A stretch of DNA of 9,645 nt from an uncultured Alistipes sp. (GTDB taxonomy: Bacteria > Bacteroidota > Bacteroidia > Bacteroidales > Rikenellaceae): NCBI GenBank assembly GCA_947174295.1, contig CAMWIG010000067.1:1-9645 (forward strand), written 5' to 3'. Under the pieces are notes generated by a model. That model was given only the letters and a program-made list of their open reading frames with translations, did not search any database and was not told the origin of the DNA. The translations under genes and the position numbers were made by a program. Below, piece after piece: positions 1-5,612 of the stretch; position 1 is the first letter of the stretch; each line of letters opens with the position of its first letter.

Positions 1-50
1 GCGTCTGCCTTACAAGCAGAGGGTCGGGGGTTCGAATCCCTCAGCTCCCA
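1..50 (+). tRNA. tRNA-Val (anticodon UAC), 5' part cut off by the window edge
   Basis: This is the 3' portion of a tRNA. The anticodon arm has stem TCTGC/GCAGA around the 7-nt loop CTTACAA, so the anticodon is TAC at 11-13 and reads valine GTA and GTG codons. The T arm (GGGGG, loop TTCGAAT, CCCTC) follows, then the 3' acceptor strand AGCTCCC and discriminator A at 50. CCA is not encoded, because the next bases are CAA, so it must be added after transcription. The D arm and 5' acceptor strand lie outside the window. A second tRNA-Val follows about 160 nt downstream, so this is a valine tRNA pair. Confidence 0.93.
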
Positions 51-73
51 CAAGCGAAACTAAACATTCGGAC

Positions 74-101
74 AAAGCCACGCGAAAGAGTGGCTTTTGT
101 T
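74..101 (+). terminator. Hairpin terminator after the first tRNA-Val
   Basis: An 8-bp perfect stem, AAAGCCAC (74-81) with GTGGCTTT (90-97), encloses the loop GCGAAAGA and is followed by TGTT. The stem is good but the T tract is short, so termination may be partial and some transcripts could read through to the second tRNA. Confidence 0.6.
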
Positions 102-150
102 ATATCGGCATTAACGCGGACTTGTTCGCAGTGTTATGCCGATACGACAA
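97..150. repeat. Long imperfect inverted repeat between the two tRNA-Val genes
   Basis: TATCGGCATTAAC (103-115) pairs with GTTATGCCGATA (133-144) with one bulged T. An inner GCG/CGC helix (116-118 with 127-129) lies inside, and a short outer helix (97-101 with 146-150) lies beyond one mismatch. The result is a hairpin of about 50 nt in the spacer. No coding sequence or T tract goes with it. It could be a processing signal for a joint tRNA precursor, a small RNA, or a remnant of a repeat element. Confidence 0.5.
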
Positions 151-208
151 AAGGAGCCGGACGCATGTACGGAATTGTCACAGCCCCGTTACGAAGATTC
201 GCCTCGAA

Positions 209-283
209 GGGAGCATAGCTCAGTTGGTTTAGAGCGCCTGCTCGACAAGCAGGAGGTCTGCGGTTCAAATCCGCATGTTCCCA
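209..283 (+). tRNA. tRNA-Val (anticodon GAC)
   Basis: A complete 75-nt cloverleaf. Acceptor GGGAGCA pairs with TGTTCCC with one G-T pair. The D arm is GCTC/GAGC. The anticodon stem CCTGC/GCAGG carries the loop TCGACAA, giving anticodon GAC at 242-244 for valine GTC and GTT codons. The variable loop is AGGTC. The T arm is TGCGG/CCGCA with loop TTCAAAT, and the discriminator is A. CCA is not encoded. The base before the anticodon (position 33), nearly always U in tRNAs, reads C here, although every stem pairs correctly in this register. A strong terminator follows directly. Confidence 0.95.
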
Positions 284-285
284 CA

Positions 286-316
286 AATCCCCCGTCTGCC
301 GACGGGGGATTTTTTT
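286..316 (+). terminator. Rho-independent terminator of tRNA-Val(GAC)
   Basis: An 11-bp perfect stem, AATCCCCCGTC (286-296) with GACGGGGGATT (301-311), has the tetraloop TGCC and runs into a T tract ending at 316. It starts two bases after the tRNA discriminator base, so it ends the tRNA transcript. Confidence 0.93.
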
Positions 317-431
317 GTCTTCCGCCCCGAACGACAGCGGCCGGCGAACCAGAGTCGGCAAGTCGGCGAACGGGGCACGAATCGCGCCGGTCAACCGCGC
401 CGGCCTCCGGCAGCAGAGCGGAACATATGGC

Positions 432-794
432 TCAAAATGCGTTAACGTTCAGGAATTCACGGGCCGTTTCGTCGCCTTGCGCTGCCGAGAGCCTCATAAA
501 GCGCAGCGCTTCGGCCTGGTCCTCGTCCACTCCTATTCCGAGATAATACATCACTCCGAGATTGCGCTGACCGATGGCATCACCCTGCTCGGCGGATTTA
601 CGATACCAATACACCGCCTTGGACATGTCCTGCGCCACACCGTTGCCGTTCTCATAACACAAGCCGAGATTGAACTGCGCCGCGGCATTGCCGGCCTGCG
701 CTTTCTGCAAAATCTGTTGAAAATCGGATTCCTGCTCCCGAACCGGCAGGCAGAGCAGACACGCCGTGACAGCCATTAAAAGAGTCCTCTTCAT
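432..794 (-). CDS. Secreted Sel1-repeat (TPR-like) small protein
   Basis: A 120-aa protein. Residues 1-18 (MKRTLLMAVTACLLCLPV) look like an export signal: basic start, then a hydrophobic core. Two clear Sel1 repeats follow, at about 35-70 and 71-106, each with the pattern A-x-x-N-L-G-x-x-Y-x-x-G-x-G-V, then A-x-x-x-x-x-x-S-A-x-Q-G. A third repeat begins at about 107 but is cut short. Sel1 repeats form alpha-helical solenoids used for protein-protein contacts, often in the periplasm. The ATG at 794 was chosen because the signal peptide begins there; the frame stays open further upstream, but that stretch does not look like protein. It is transcribed divergently from the gene at 1055. Its partner is unknown. 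Confidence 0.85.
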   Translation of the reverse strand: MKRTLLMAVTACLLCLPVREQESDFQQILQKAQAGNAAAQFNLGLCYENGNGVAQDMSKAVYWYRKSAEQGDAIGQRNLGVMYYLGIGVDEDQAEALRFMRLSAAQGDETAREFLNVNAF

Positions 795-996
795 ATTCAG
801 ATAATTGTTTTCGGTAATCATTACGCCCGAAACGCCGCATTCCGTCAGCCGGAAAGCAAGGCCGATGCGCTTTTTATGCCGTATGCGGCGACGTATTTGC
901 GGCATCATGACCAATATACGAGTTTTCGGACGATTATATCCCGTCGAGCGAAAAATCAGCATCCTTTCGCGGTCGGAGACAGATATGCTCAGGATA

Positions 997-1030
997 TTGG
1001 CACGGATTTACGAAATATTTCGTAACTTTG
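997..1030 (+). promoter_or_regulatory. Bacteroidetes-type promoter upstream of the 228-aa protein
   Basis: TAACTTTG (1023-1030) matches the Bacteroidetes -7 consensus TAnnTTTG. A TTG at 997-999 may serve as the -33 element, but the 23-nt gap is slightly longer than the usual 19-21. The box lies 24 nt before the ATG at 1055, so the leader would be short. Confidence 0.6.
1008..1025. promoter_or_regulatory. 18-bp perfect palindrome, candidate operator
   Basis: TTACGAAATATTTCGTAA is perfectly self-complementary over 18 bp with no central gap. It fills the space between the -33 and -7 elements and overlaps the first three bases of the -7 box, which is where a dimeric repressor would block polymerase. 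No regulator gene is visible nearby that would name the binding protein. Confidence 0.5.
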
Positions 1031-1054
1031 TACGTAAGATAAACCGTAACCGAA

Positions 1055-1741
1055 ATGACATCGCAACCCCTCAGAGAGAAGATTCTCGAAACGATAGTCG
1101 CAAAGTCGACACTCAAACAGAAGATTTTCGACAACACGTTCGCCGTGTTCAACGAGCTGAAAGACACGCTGTTCGAAATGGCGTCGGAGATGGACGACGC
1201 TCTCGAAGGGCGGCTCGACAAGCGTGTGCGGCTCGAATATCGCGACCGCGGAAAGTTCGAGGCTCAGTTGCAGATAGCCTCCGACCTGCTCATATTCCAG
1301 ATGCACACCGACGTGTTCGAGTTCGACTCGAACCACCTCATCTGGCAGAATCCCTACGTGCAGGCCGACCGCAACAACTCCTATTGCGGCGTCATCAACA
1401 TCTACAACTTCCTCTCGGACTCGTTCAAGTTCAACCGCAACGCCGACGAGGGGTACATGATAGGCCGCATCTTCATCAACCGCGAGCGCTGCTACTTCGT
1501 CGAGGGAAAGCGCCAGACGGCCATGCGGGCCATAGCGTTCGGCCGCAGGGAGATAGACCGCGAGGGACTGATCGAGGTGCTCGAAGCGGCGATAAACTAC
1601 GCCGTGAACTTCGACCTGCTCGTGCCGCCCTACGAGCTGAACAAGCGAGTGACGGTCGACCAGTTCAACACCAAGATGGACAACTCGAAGTTCGAGACCG
1701 GCAAACGCATCGGCTACGACTTCAACGTCGACGACATTTAG
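1055..1741 (+). CDS. Conserved-looking protein of unknown function, 228 aa
   Basis: I do not recognise this family. The protein has no signal peptide or membrane segment and so is probably cytoplasmic. Residues 1-60 look helical and charged, with possible coiled-coil character (KQKIFDNTFAVFNELKDTLF and following). The middle, about 70-150, is richer in aromatic residues and beta-like (F-E-F-D-S-N-H, a Y-C-G-V-I-N-I-Y-N-F run, F-I-N-R-E-R-C-Y-F-V-E-G-K-R). The end is acidic (FNVDDI). Base composition and codon use match the neighbours. The ATG at 1055 lies 24 nt after a good -7 box, which supports this start. The PP-loop gene begins 34 nt after the stop, so the two may be cotranscribed. Nothing in the sequence shows an activity. 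Confidence 0.85.
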   Translation: MTSQPLREKILETIVAKSTLKQKIFDNTFAVFNELKDTLFEMASEMDDALEGRLDKRVRLEYRDRGKFEAQLQIASDLLIFQMHTDVFEFDSNHLIWQNPYVQADRNNSYCGVINIYNFLSDSFKFNRNADEGYMIGRIFINRERCYFVEGKRQTAMRAIAFGRREIDREGLIEVLEAAINYAVNFDLLVPPYELNKRVTVDQFNTKMDNSKFETGKRIGYDFNVDDI

Positions 1742-1775
1742 CCGCCATTAACCAGCCAATCGACATACAGATAAC

Positions 1776-3084
1776 ATGAATAAAATAATCGTAGAACGCA
1801 TCGCCGCCGACACGCGAAGCATCGAAGTGCATTTCCGGGCCGAGGGTGCGGCGGCGCATCTCTTCAATCCCGCCGAGCCCGTATTCCGCGCCGTGTACGA
1901 GCCCGGCCTCCCGACTACCCCCCCCACAAGGAATAGCCATTATCCCGTTCATTTGCAACGTATTGCCCATTGTATGGCTGACCGACTCCACACTCGTGGT
2001 GCCGGTTTTGGACGATGACTTCCTGCGCAGCATCCCTCATTTCAAACAAGGCTACACGGACATGTACCCCCAAATGCGCTTCGGGGGCCGCATCGAGTGC
2101 GCATCCGTCGAAAAGCACCGGCCACGGGGCGACAGCCCGGCATCGGGCCCGCTCGCGGCAGGCTGCGAAGCAAGCGGCCGGCATCGCAGCCGCGCAGCAC
2201 TGCTGTTCAGCGGCGGAGTCGACGCTTTCGCCTCGCTCATAGCACACTTGGACGAGCGGCCGGAGCTCGTGACGCTGCACGGAGCCGACATCGGCCTCTC
2301 CGACACCGAGGGATGGGAGCGGGTGCGCAGCCACACCGAACAGACGGCACGCCGCTACGGACTCGGAAGCCGGTTCGTGCATACCAACTTCCGCACGTTC
2401 ATCGACGAACGCGCCCTGAACGCACTCGTCCGCGACTCGGGAGAGAAATACTGGTACGGATTCCAGAGCGGAATAGGCATAATAGGCCACTATACGCCGA
2501 TAGCCTGGGCCGCAGGCACCGAGCTGCTCTACATAGCATCGTCGGTAAACGCAGCCGACAACGGCTCGGAGCCGTGCGCAAGCGACCTGACAATCGACGG
2601 GCAGGTGCGCTTCTGCGGCTGCCGGGTCATACACGACGGCTACGAATTCACACGGCAGGATAAGGTGCGGCGGATAGTGGAGTATTCGCGTGCCAGCGGC
2701 ACTGCCGTGAATCTTCGCGTATGCTGGATATCGACGGGCGGCGGCAACTGCTGCCGGTGCGAGAAGTGCTACCGCACGATGTTCGAGCTCTTCGCCGAGG
2801 GTGCCGACCCGCGGGACTACGGACTGCGATACACGAAGCGGGACATCTCCCGCTCGGAAATCAGACTGCGCACCGACCGCGCATTCTACGACCCCTACTA
2901 TTGGCCCGGACTGCGCGACTGCCTGTTCTCGAATCCAGCCGCCGTGGTTCCCGAGGGCGCGGCATGGCTCGAACGGTGCGACCTCACGCGGCGGCCGAAG
3001 ACTCCGAGGTTCGTTCTTTACGGACTATTCCGGCATATCGGCCGCAAACTGCGCAGAATAGCGCAGCGGCTCGGCATACGGTAG
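1776..3084 (+). pseudogene. PP-loop ATP pyrophosphatase (QueC/asparagine-synthase-like), frameshifted at a C8 run
   Basis: The ATG at 1776 opens a frame that leaves the family after about 50 residues (stop at 2018). The protein continues one frame over, to the stop at 3084. Removing one C from the run at 1918-1925 joins both parts into about 435 aa. The junction then reads naturally, ...YEPGLPTTPP then QGIAIIPFICNVLPIVWLTD. The restored protein has the P-loop-like motif SGGVDAFAS (SGGVD at about 145-149) typical of N-type ATP pyrophosphatases that adenylate a substrate. A C-terminal cluster GGGNCCRCEKCYRTM resembles the zinc site of QueC-like enzymes. The substrate is unknown. As read, the gene is broken unless the C run varies, ribosomes shift +1 on CCC-C, or the base call is wrong. 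A terminator follows at 3177. Confidence 0.8.
1918..1925 (+). repeat. Poly-C (C8) tract at the frameshift point
   Basis: Eight consecutive C fall about 143 nt into the PP-loop ATPase gene, exactly where the frame must change. Seven C would give one continuous protein. Such runs are prone to slippage during replication and to sequencing error. Confidence 0.85.
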
Positions 3085-3176
3085 TGCTGCGGCCGTCGCT
3101 GACATATCCAAAACAGCCGGCCGCGACGCAAAAACGTATACAGCGCATAACCGGGCGACGCACCGCCGCAACGGTT

Positions 3177-3219
3177 TCGCCCCGGCAGGAACATTATCCA
3201 GTCGGGGCGACTATTTTTT
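3177..3219 (+). terminator. Rho-independent terminator after the PP-loop ATPase gene
   Basis: TCGCCCCG (3177-3184) pairs perfectly with CGGGGCGA (3203-3210) around an 18-nt loop and is followed by CTATTTTTT. The orientation suits the plus-strand gene ending at 3084. Another GC-rich inverted repeat (3089-3095 with 3118-3124) lies upstream without a T tract. Confidence 0.75.
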
Positions 3220-3252
3220 ACGACACCACGCAGGGAAGACCAAACAGGCCGG

Positions 3253-4329
3253 CTACCTCACGAGCCGGCGGTGGTGGCAGAGGAGCAGCTCCTCGTCGTC
3301 GCCGTGCAGGTGCATGCCGTTGCCAAGACAGTAGCGGAACATCCCGCAGTCGGCGCAGATGCCGCGGCGAGCCCACTCGCGGTTGCGGAACTTGTCGAAA
3401 CGATTGGTCCACACGTCCCAGAAGTCGTCGGTGTAGATGTTGCCCTGATGGAAGTTGGAGCGAATGGAGGTGCAGCCCGAAATCGAGCCGTCGACGCGTA
3501 TCGACGCTATGGAGACTCCGGCCTGACACGTGTAGAAGCTGTCGCGCACCTCCGCCTCGTAGCCGCCGAGGAACCCCTCGCACGAGTAGCTCGCCGCGAT
3601 GCGGCCCTCGCGCCGAGTCGCGGCGATGAACTCCATCAGCCGCGTGAACTCCTCGTCGGAGAGTTGCAGCCTCGGGTCGGCGGCGGCGCGGCCCACGGGA
3701 AATATGGTGAACAGACGCCATGCGCGGATGCCGCGGTCGACGAGCATGTCGCGGAACTCCCCTATGCGCGGCAAGAGCTGCGGCGTCACGCACGTAACCA
3801 CGTCGGTGGCAATCGAGGGTTCACGGGCGGCGCGTTCGGCGGCGGCCAGCGCAGCGTCGAAGCTGCGTTCGTTGCGGCGGATGTAGGTGTGTTCGTCGCG
3901 GAAGCCGTCGAGGCTTATCGTCAGCGAGTGCAGGCCCGACCGCAGCAGCGACTCGAAACGCCACTCGTCGAGGGCCAGACCGTTGGAGACCATGCCCCAC
4001 GGATACTCGCGGCGGTAGAGACCGAGGCCTATTCGTTCGAGGTCGCGGCGCACGAGCACCTCGCCGCCCGACAGAATCACCAGCACGCGGTGCGGGTCGA
4101 CGTGCGGCGTCACCTGAGTGTCGAGCACGCGGAAAAAGTCCTCGGCGGGCATGTCGGGTTGCAGCGACTCCGTGCGGCAGTCGCTGCCGCAGTGACGGCA
4201 CGCGAGGTTGCAGCGCAGAGTACACTCCCAGAACAGAGTGCGCAGCTCGTGCCGTTCGACCGTCTGAGCATGCAGGCGTGAGAAGAGTTCTAAACCCAAA
4301 CGCTTGCGCAGTCCCAGTCTCCTGCCCAT
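3253..4329 (-). CDS. Radical SAM/SPASM enzyme of the Bacteroidetes rSAM/lipoprotein system
   Basis: A 358-aa cytoplasmic enzyme. The radical SAM motif CNLACRHC (C40, C44, C47) binds the 4Fe-4S cluster that cleaves S-adenosylmethionine; extra cysteines C36 and C51 flank it. The SAM-contact GGE motif is at 88-90 (LSGGEVL). The C-terminal SPASM region has C268, C286, C325, C328, C334 and C351, in the spacing expected for auxiliary Fe-S clusters as in peptide-modifying enzymes such as PqqE and anSME. It is the last gene of an operon: only 4 nt separate it from the upstream lipoprotein stop. I chose the ATG at 4329; the frame extends to a TTG at 4350, which would overlap that gene. The arrangement matches what TIGRFAMs describes as the rSAM/lipoprotein system (TIGR04133, from memory). 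The substrate is unknown; the neighbouring lipoproteins are the obvious candidates. Confidence 0.9.
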   Translation of the reverse strand: MGRRLGLRKRLGLELFSRLHAQTVERHELRTLFWECTLRCNLACRHCGSDCRTESLQPDMPAEDFFRVLDTQVTPHVDPHRVLVILSGGEVLVRRDLERIGLGLYRREYPWGMVSNGLALDEWRFESLLRSGLHSLTISLDGFRDEHTYIRRNERSFDAALAAAERAAREPSIATDVVTCVTPQLLPRIGEFRDMLVDRGIRAWRLFTIFPVGRAAADPRLQLSDEEFTRLMEFIAATRREGRIAASYSCEGFLGGYEAEVRDSFYTCQAGVSIASIRVDGSISGCTSIRSNFHQGNIYTDDFWDVWTNRFDKFRNREWARRGICADCGMFRYCLGNGMHLHGDDEELLLCHHRRLVR

Positions 4330-4333
4330 AGCT

Positions 4334-4792
4334 CTATCTGCCCTCGACAACGACCGGCTCGATGCGCGTCAGCTGCACCTCGACATCGGGAAGTACAATC
4401 TCGCTGTCCAATGAATCGTCGGAGCTTCTCACGAATTCAACGCGGTCGCACCTGTCCTCGAACACTCCGTTCGCCACGCCGTCCACATCCCTGAACAGCA
4501 AAGCCGCCGGAATGCCGAACGTTCGTCTTCTGACGAATGCGAACTCGCCGTTTTCGTCGGTATAGGCGGCAGCGGCGCACCTCATGTACAAGTACTCTAT
4601 CATCGCCACCTGTATTCTGTGCACCGGCTCGCCCTCGGAGTCGGTAACACGCCCTTTGAGCGAGACATACACCGGGTTGGAATTCGGACATGTCGTAGCC
4701 CACTGCGGCCCGTCGTCACCGTCGGAGCATGCCGTAACAAGCGCCAGCGACGACAGAGCGGCGAACAGCATAAAAAATCTTCTGAGTTTCAT
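4334..4792 (-). CDS. rSAM-associated putative lipoprotein, copy 1
   Basis: A 152-aa lipoprotein. The signal peptide ends in the lipobox VTAC, with lipidated C22. The following SDGDD is acidic, like the Bacteroidetes lipoprotein export signal, which suggests display on the cell surface. The mature part looks like a single beta-sandwich of the carboxypeptidase-regulatory type: LKGRVTDSEGEPV at about 45-57, then YTDENGEFAF (77-86), then the shared motif DVDGVANGVF (102-111). Three further cysteines are present: C35, C72 and C115. It is a paralogue of the gene just upstream (22 nt apart), and the radical SAM gene follows after 4 nt. The upstream sequence GAGGGAAAA before the ATG gives a plausible ribosome site. 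It probably corresponds to the family named radical SAM-associated putative lipoprotein (TIGR04134, from memory). Function unknown. Confidence 0.87.
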   Translation of the reverse strand: MKLRRFFMLFAALSSLALVTACSDGDDGPQWATTCPNSNPVYVSLKGRVTDSEGEPVHRIQVAMIEYLYMRCAAAAYTDENGEFAFVRRRTFGIPAALLFRDVDGVANGVFEDRCDRVEFVRSSDDSLDSEIVLPDVEVQLTRIEPVVVEGR

Positions 4793-4814
4793 TTTTCCCT
4801 CTATTATTAATCAG

Positions 4815-5249
4815 TTACTCCTCCTGCCCCTTTTCCGCACGTGTCAGGCGCACCTCTACGTCGGGAGCTGTATAATAACCCGAATGCCAATTGCCATCCG
4901 GTTTCGAGTTGCTCCTCTCGAAGGCGACGTCGAGCGTCTTCGAACTGAACTCGCCGTTCGCCGCGCCGTCGATGTCGGTGAAAATGAGTTTGTCGGGATG
5001 TCCCATGCTGAACGGCGTCTTGTCGAACGCAAAAGCGCCGTCGGCACCGGTCGTCGTCGCAGGCGCACAGGCGTCCTCGCTCACCGCCACGCGGATGCCC
5101 GGAACGGGTGCGCCGTCGGTATCGGTAACCTTGCCCTTGACCGAAAAGGTCACGTATGGAGTGCCGTATTCGCACAAATTCTCCTCCTCGGAACATGCCG
5201 TCGCCAGACCCAGCAGCGACAGAATCATAAGAATCAGTTTGTTTTTCAT
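4815..5249 (-). CDS. rSAM-associated putative lipoprotein, copy 2 (first gene of the operon)
   Basis: A 144-aa lipoprotein. The signal peptide ends in the lipobox ATAC, with lipidated C19, followed by SEEEN, an acidic export-signal-like stretch. NLCEYGTPYVTF (24-35) leads into the beta-sandwich strand SVKGKVTDTDGAPVPGIRV, then a turn GADGAFAF (68-75) and the motif DIDGAANGEF (92-101) shared with copy 1. C26 and C61 align with C35 and C72 of copy 1. The start at 5249 was chosen because the signal peptide begins there; the frame stays open upstream through the promoter region. A strong promoter lies 81 nt upstream, so this gene leads the three-gene operon lipoprotein-lipoprotein-rSAM. Its role is unknown; it may be substrate or partner of the enzyme. 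Confidence 0.87.
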   Translation of the reverse strand: MKNKLILMILSLLGLATACSEEENLCEYGTPYVTFSVKGKVTDTDGAPVPGIRVAVSEDACAPATTTGADGAFAFDKTPFSMGHPDKLIFTDIDGAANGEFSSKTLDVAFERSNSKPDGNWHSGYYTAPDVEVRLTRAEKGQEE

Positions 5250-5329
5250 AGGCGTCAAAATATTTAAGTCACACTCTTCGGATTCACTCTCTCGGACAAG
5301 CCGCCGGAGCGGCCGACAGCTGTCTTTGA

Positions 5330-5361
5330 CAAATATATGAATAAAATCCCACAAAACCAAA
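5330..5361 (-). promoter_or_regulatory. Promoter of the lipoprotein-lipoprotein-rSAM operon
   Basis: Read on the minus strand, TTTG (5361-5358) and TATATTTG (5337-5330) are separated by exactly 20 nt. This is a full match to the Bacteroidetes primary-sigma consensus TTTG-N19-21-TAnnTTTG. Transcription would start near 5324, giving a leader of about 75 nt before the ATG at 5249. Confidence 0.8.
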
Positions 5362-5528
5362 TATTTCCGTACTTCTACACCATTCCGCCACACGCGCCGG
5401 CCCGACACGCCCCCAAGCGAATGACGAAACCAGCAGGCCGGATATATATTATTTGAACCGACGTCCGAAGTACGGACAGAAGCCGCCGCGGCCGGCTGTC
5501 GACGAAACAATCGTATCCCGAATGGCAA

Positions 5529-5556
5529 TTTTGAATTTTGAATTTTGAATTTTGAA
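5529..5556 (+). repeat. Heptad tandem repeat (TTTTGAA)x4 upstream of ispG
   Basis: Four perfect back-to-back copies of TTTTGAA are preceded by CAA and followed by TTCC. The same heptad recurs in four copies at two other intergenic sites in this window (9151-9178 inverted, 9298-9325), so it belongs to a dispersed short tandem repeat family. Confidence 0.93.
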
Positions 5557-5576
5557 TTCCAAAAGAGCTATCTTTG
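5544..5576 (+). promoter_or_regulatory. ispG promoter, -33 element supplied by the heptad array
   Basis: TATCTTTG (5569-5576) matches TAnnTTTG. The TTTG at 5544-5547, inside the third heptad, lies 21 nt upstream and fits the -33 position. The start site would be near 5583, about 30 nt before the ispG ATG. Confidence 0.72.
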
Positions 5577-5612
5577 TGCTTCGGACATGCAAACCATGCC
5601 GAAAAGGACATT

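Larger units (their letters stand above)
5250..5612. other. Divergent intergenic region between the rSAM/lipoprotein operon and ispG
   Basis: These 363 bp hold the operon promoter (minus strand, 5330-5361), a small hairpin GTCCG/CGGAC at 5463-5477, the four-copy heptad array (5529-5556) and the ispG promoter. I see no credible gene in it: the frames crossing it lack coding character and their starts lie inside regulatory sequence. Confidence 0.7.

Noticed and set aside
795..962. Longer N-terminus for the Sel1-repeat protein
   Set aside because: The extra 56 residues would precede a clear signal peptide and are basic with no pattern; the ATG at 794 starts exactly at the signal peptide.
805..1779. 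Plus-strand open frame overlapping the 228-aa gene in another frame
   Set aside because: It crosses the promoter and palindrome, and its product is strongly arginine-rich, which is typical of an out-of-frame reading of GC-rich coding DNA. The frame from 1055 has normal composition.
3271..4281. Long open frame on the plus strand opposite the radical SAM gene
   Set aside because: It is a GC-rich antisense shadow: the opposite strand carries clear radical SAM and SPASM motifs, while this translation has no recognisable domain and is a low-complexity mix of A, V, R and H.
4330..4350. Upstream start for the radical SAM gene
   Set aside because: The codon at 4350 is TTG and lies inside the preceding lipoprotein gene. 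The ATG at 4329 begins 4 nt after that gene's stop and leaves the normal N-terminus.
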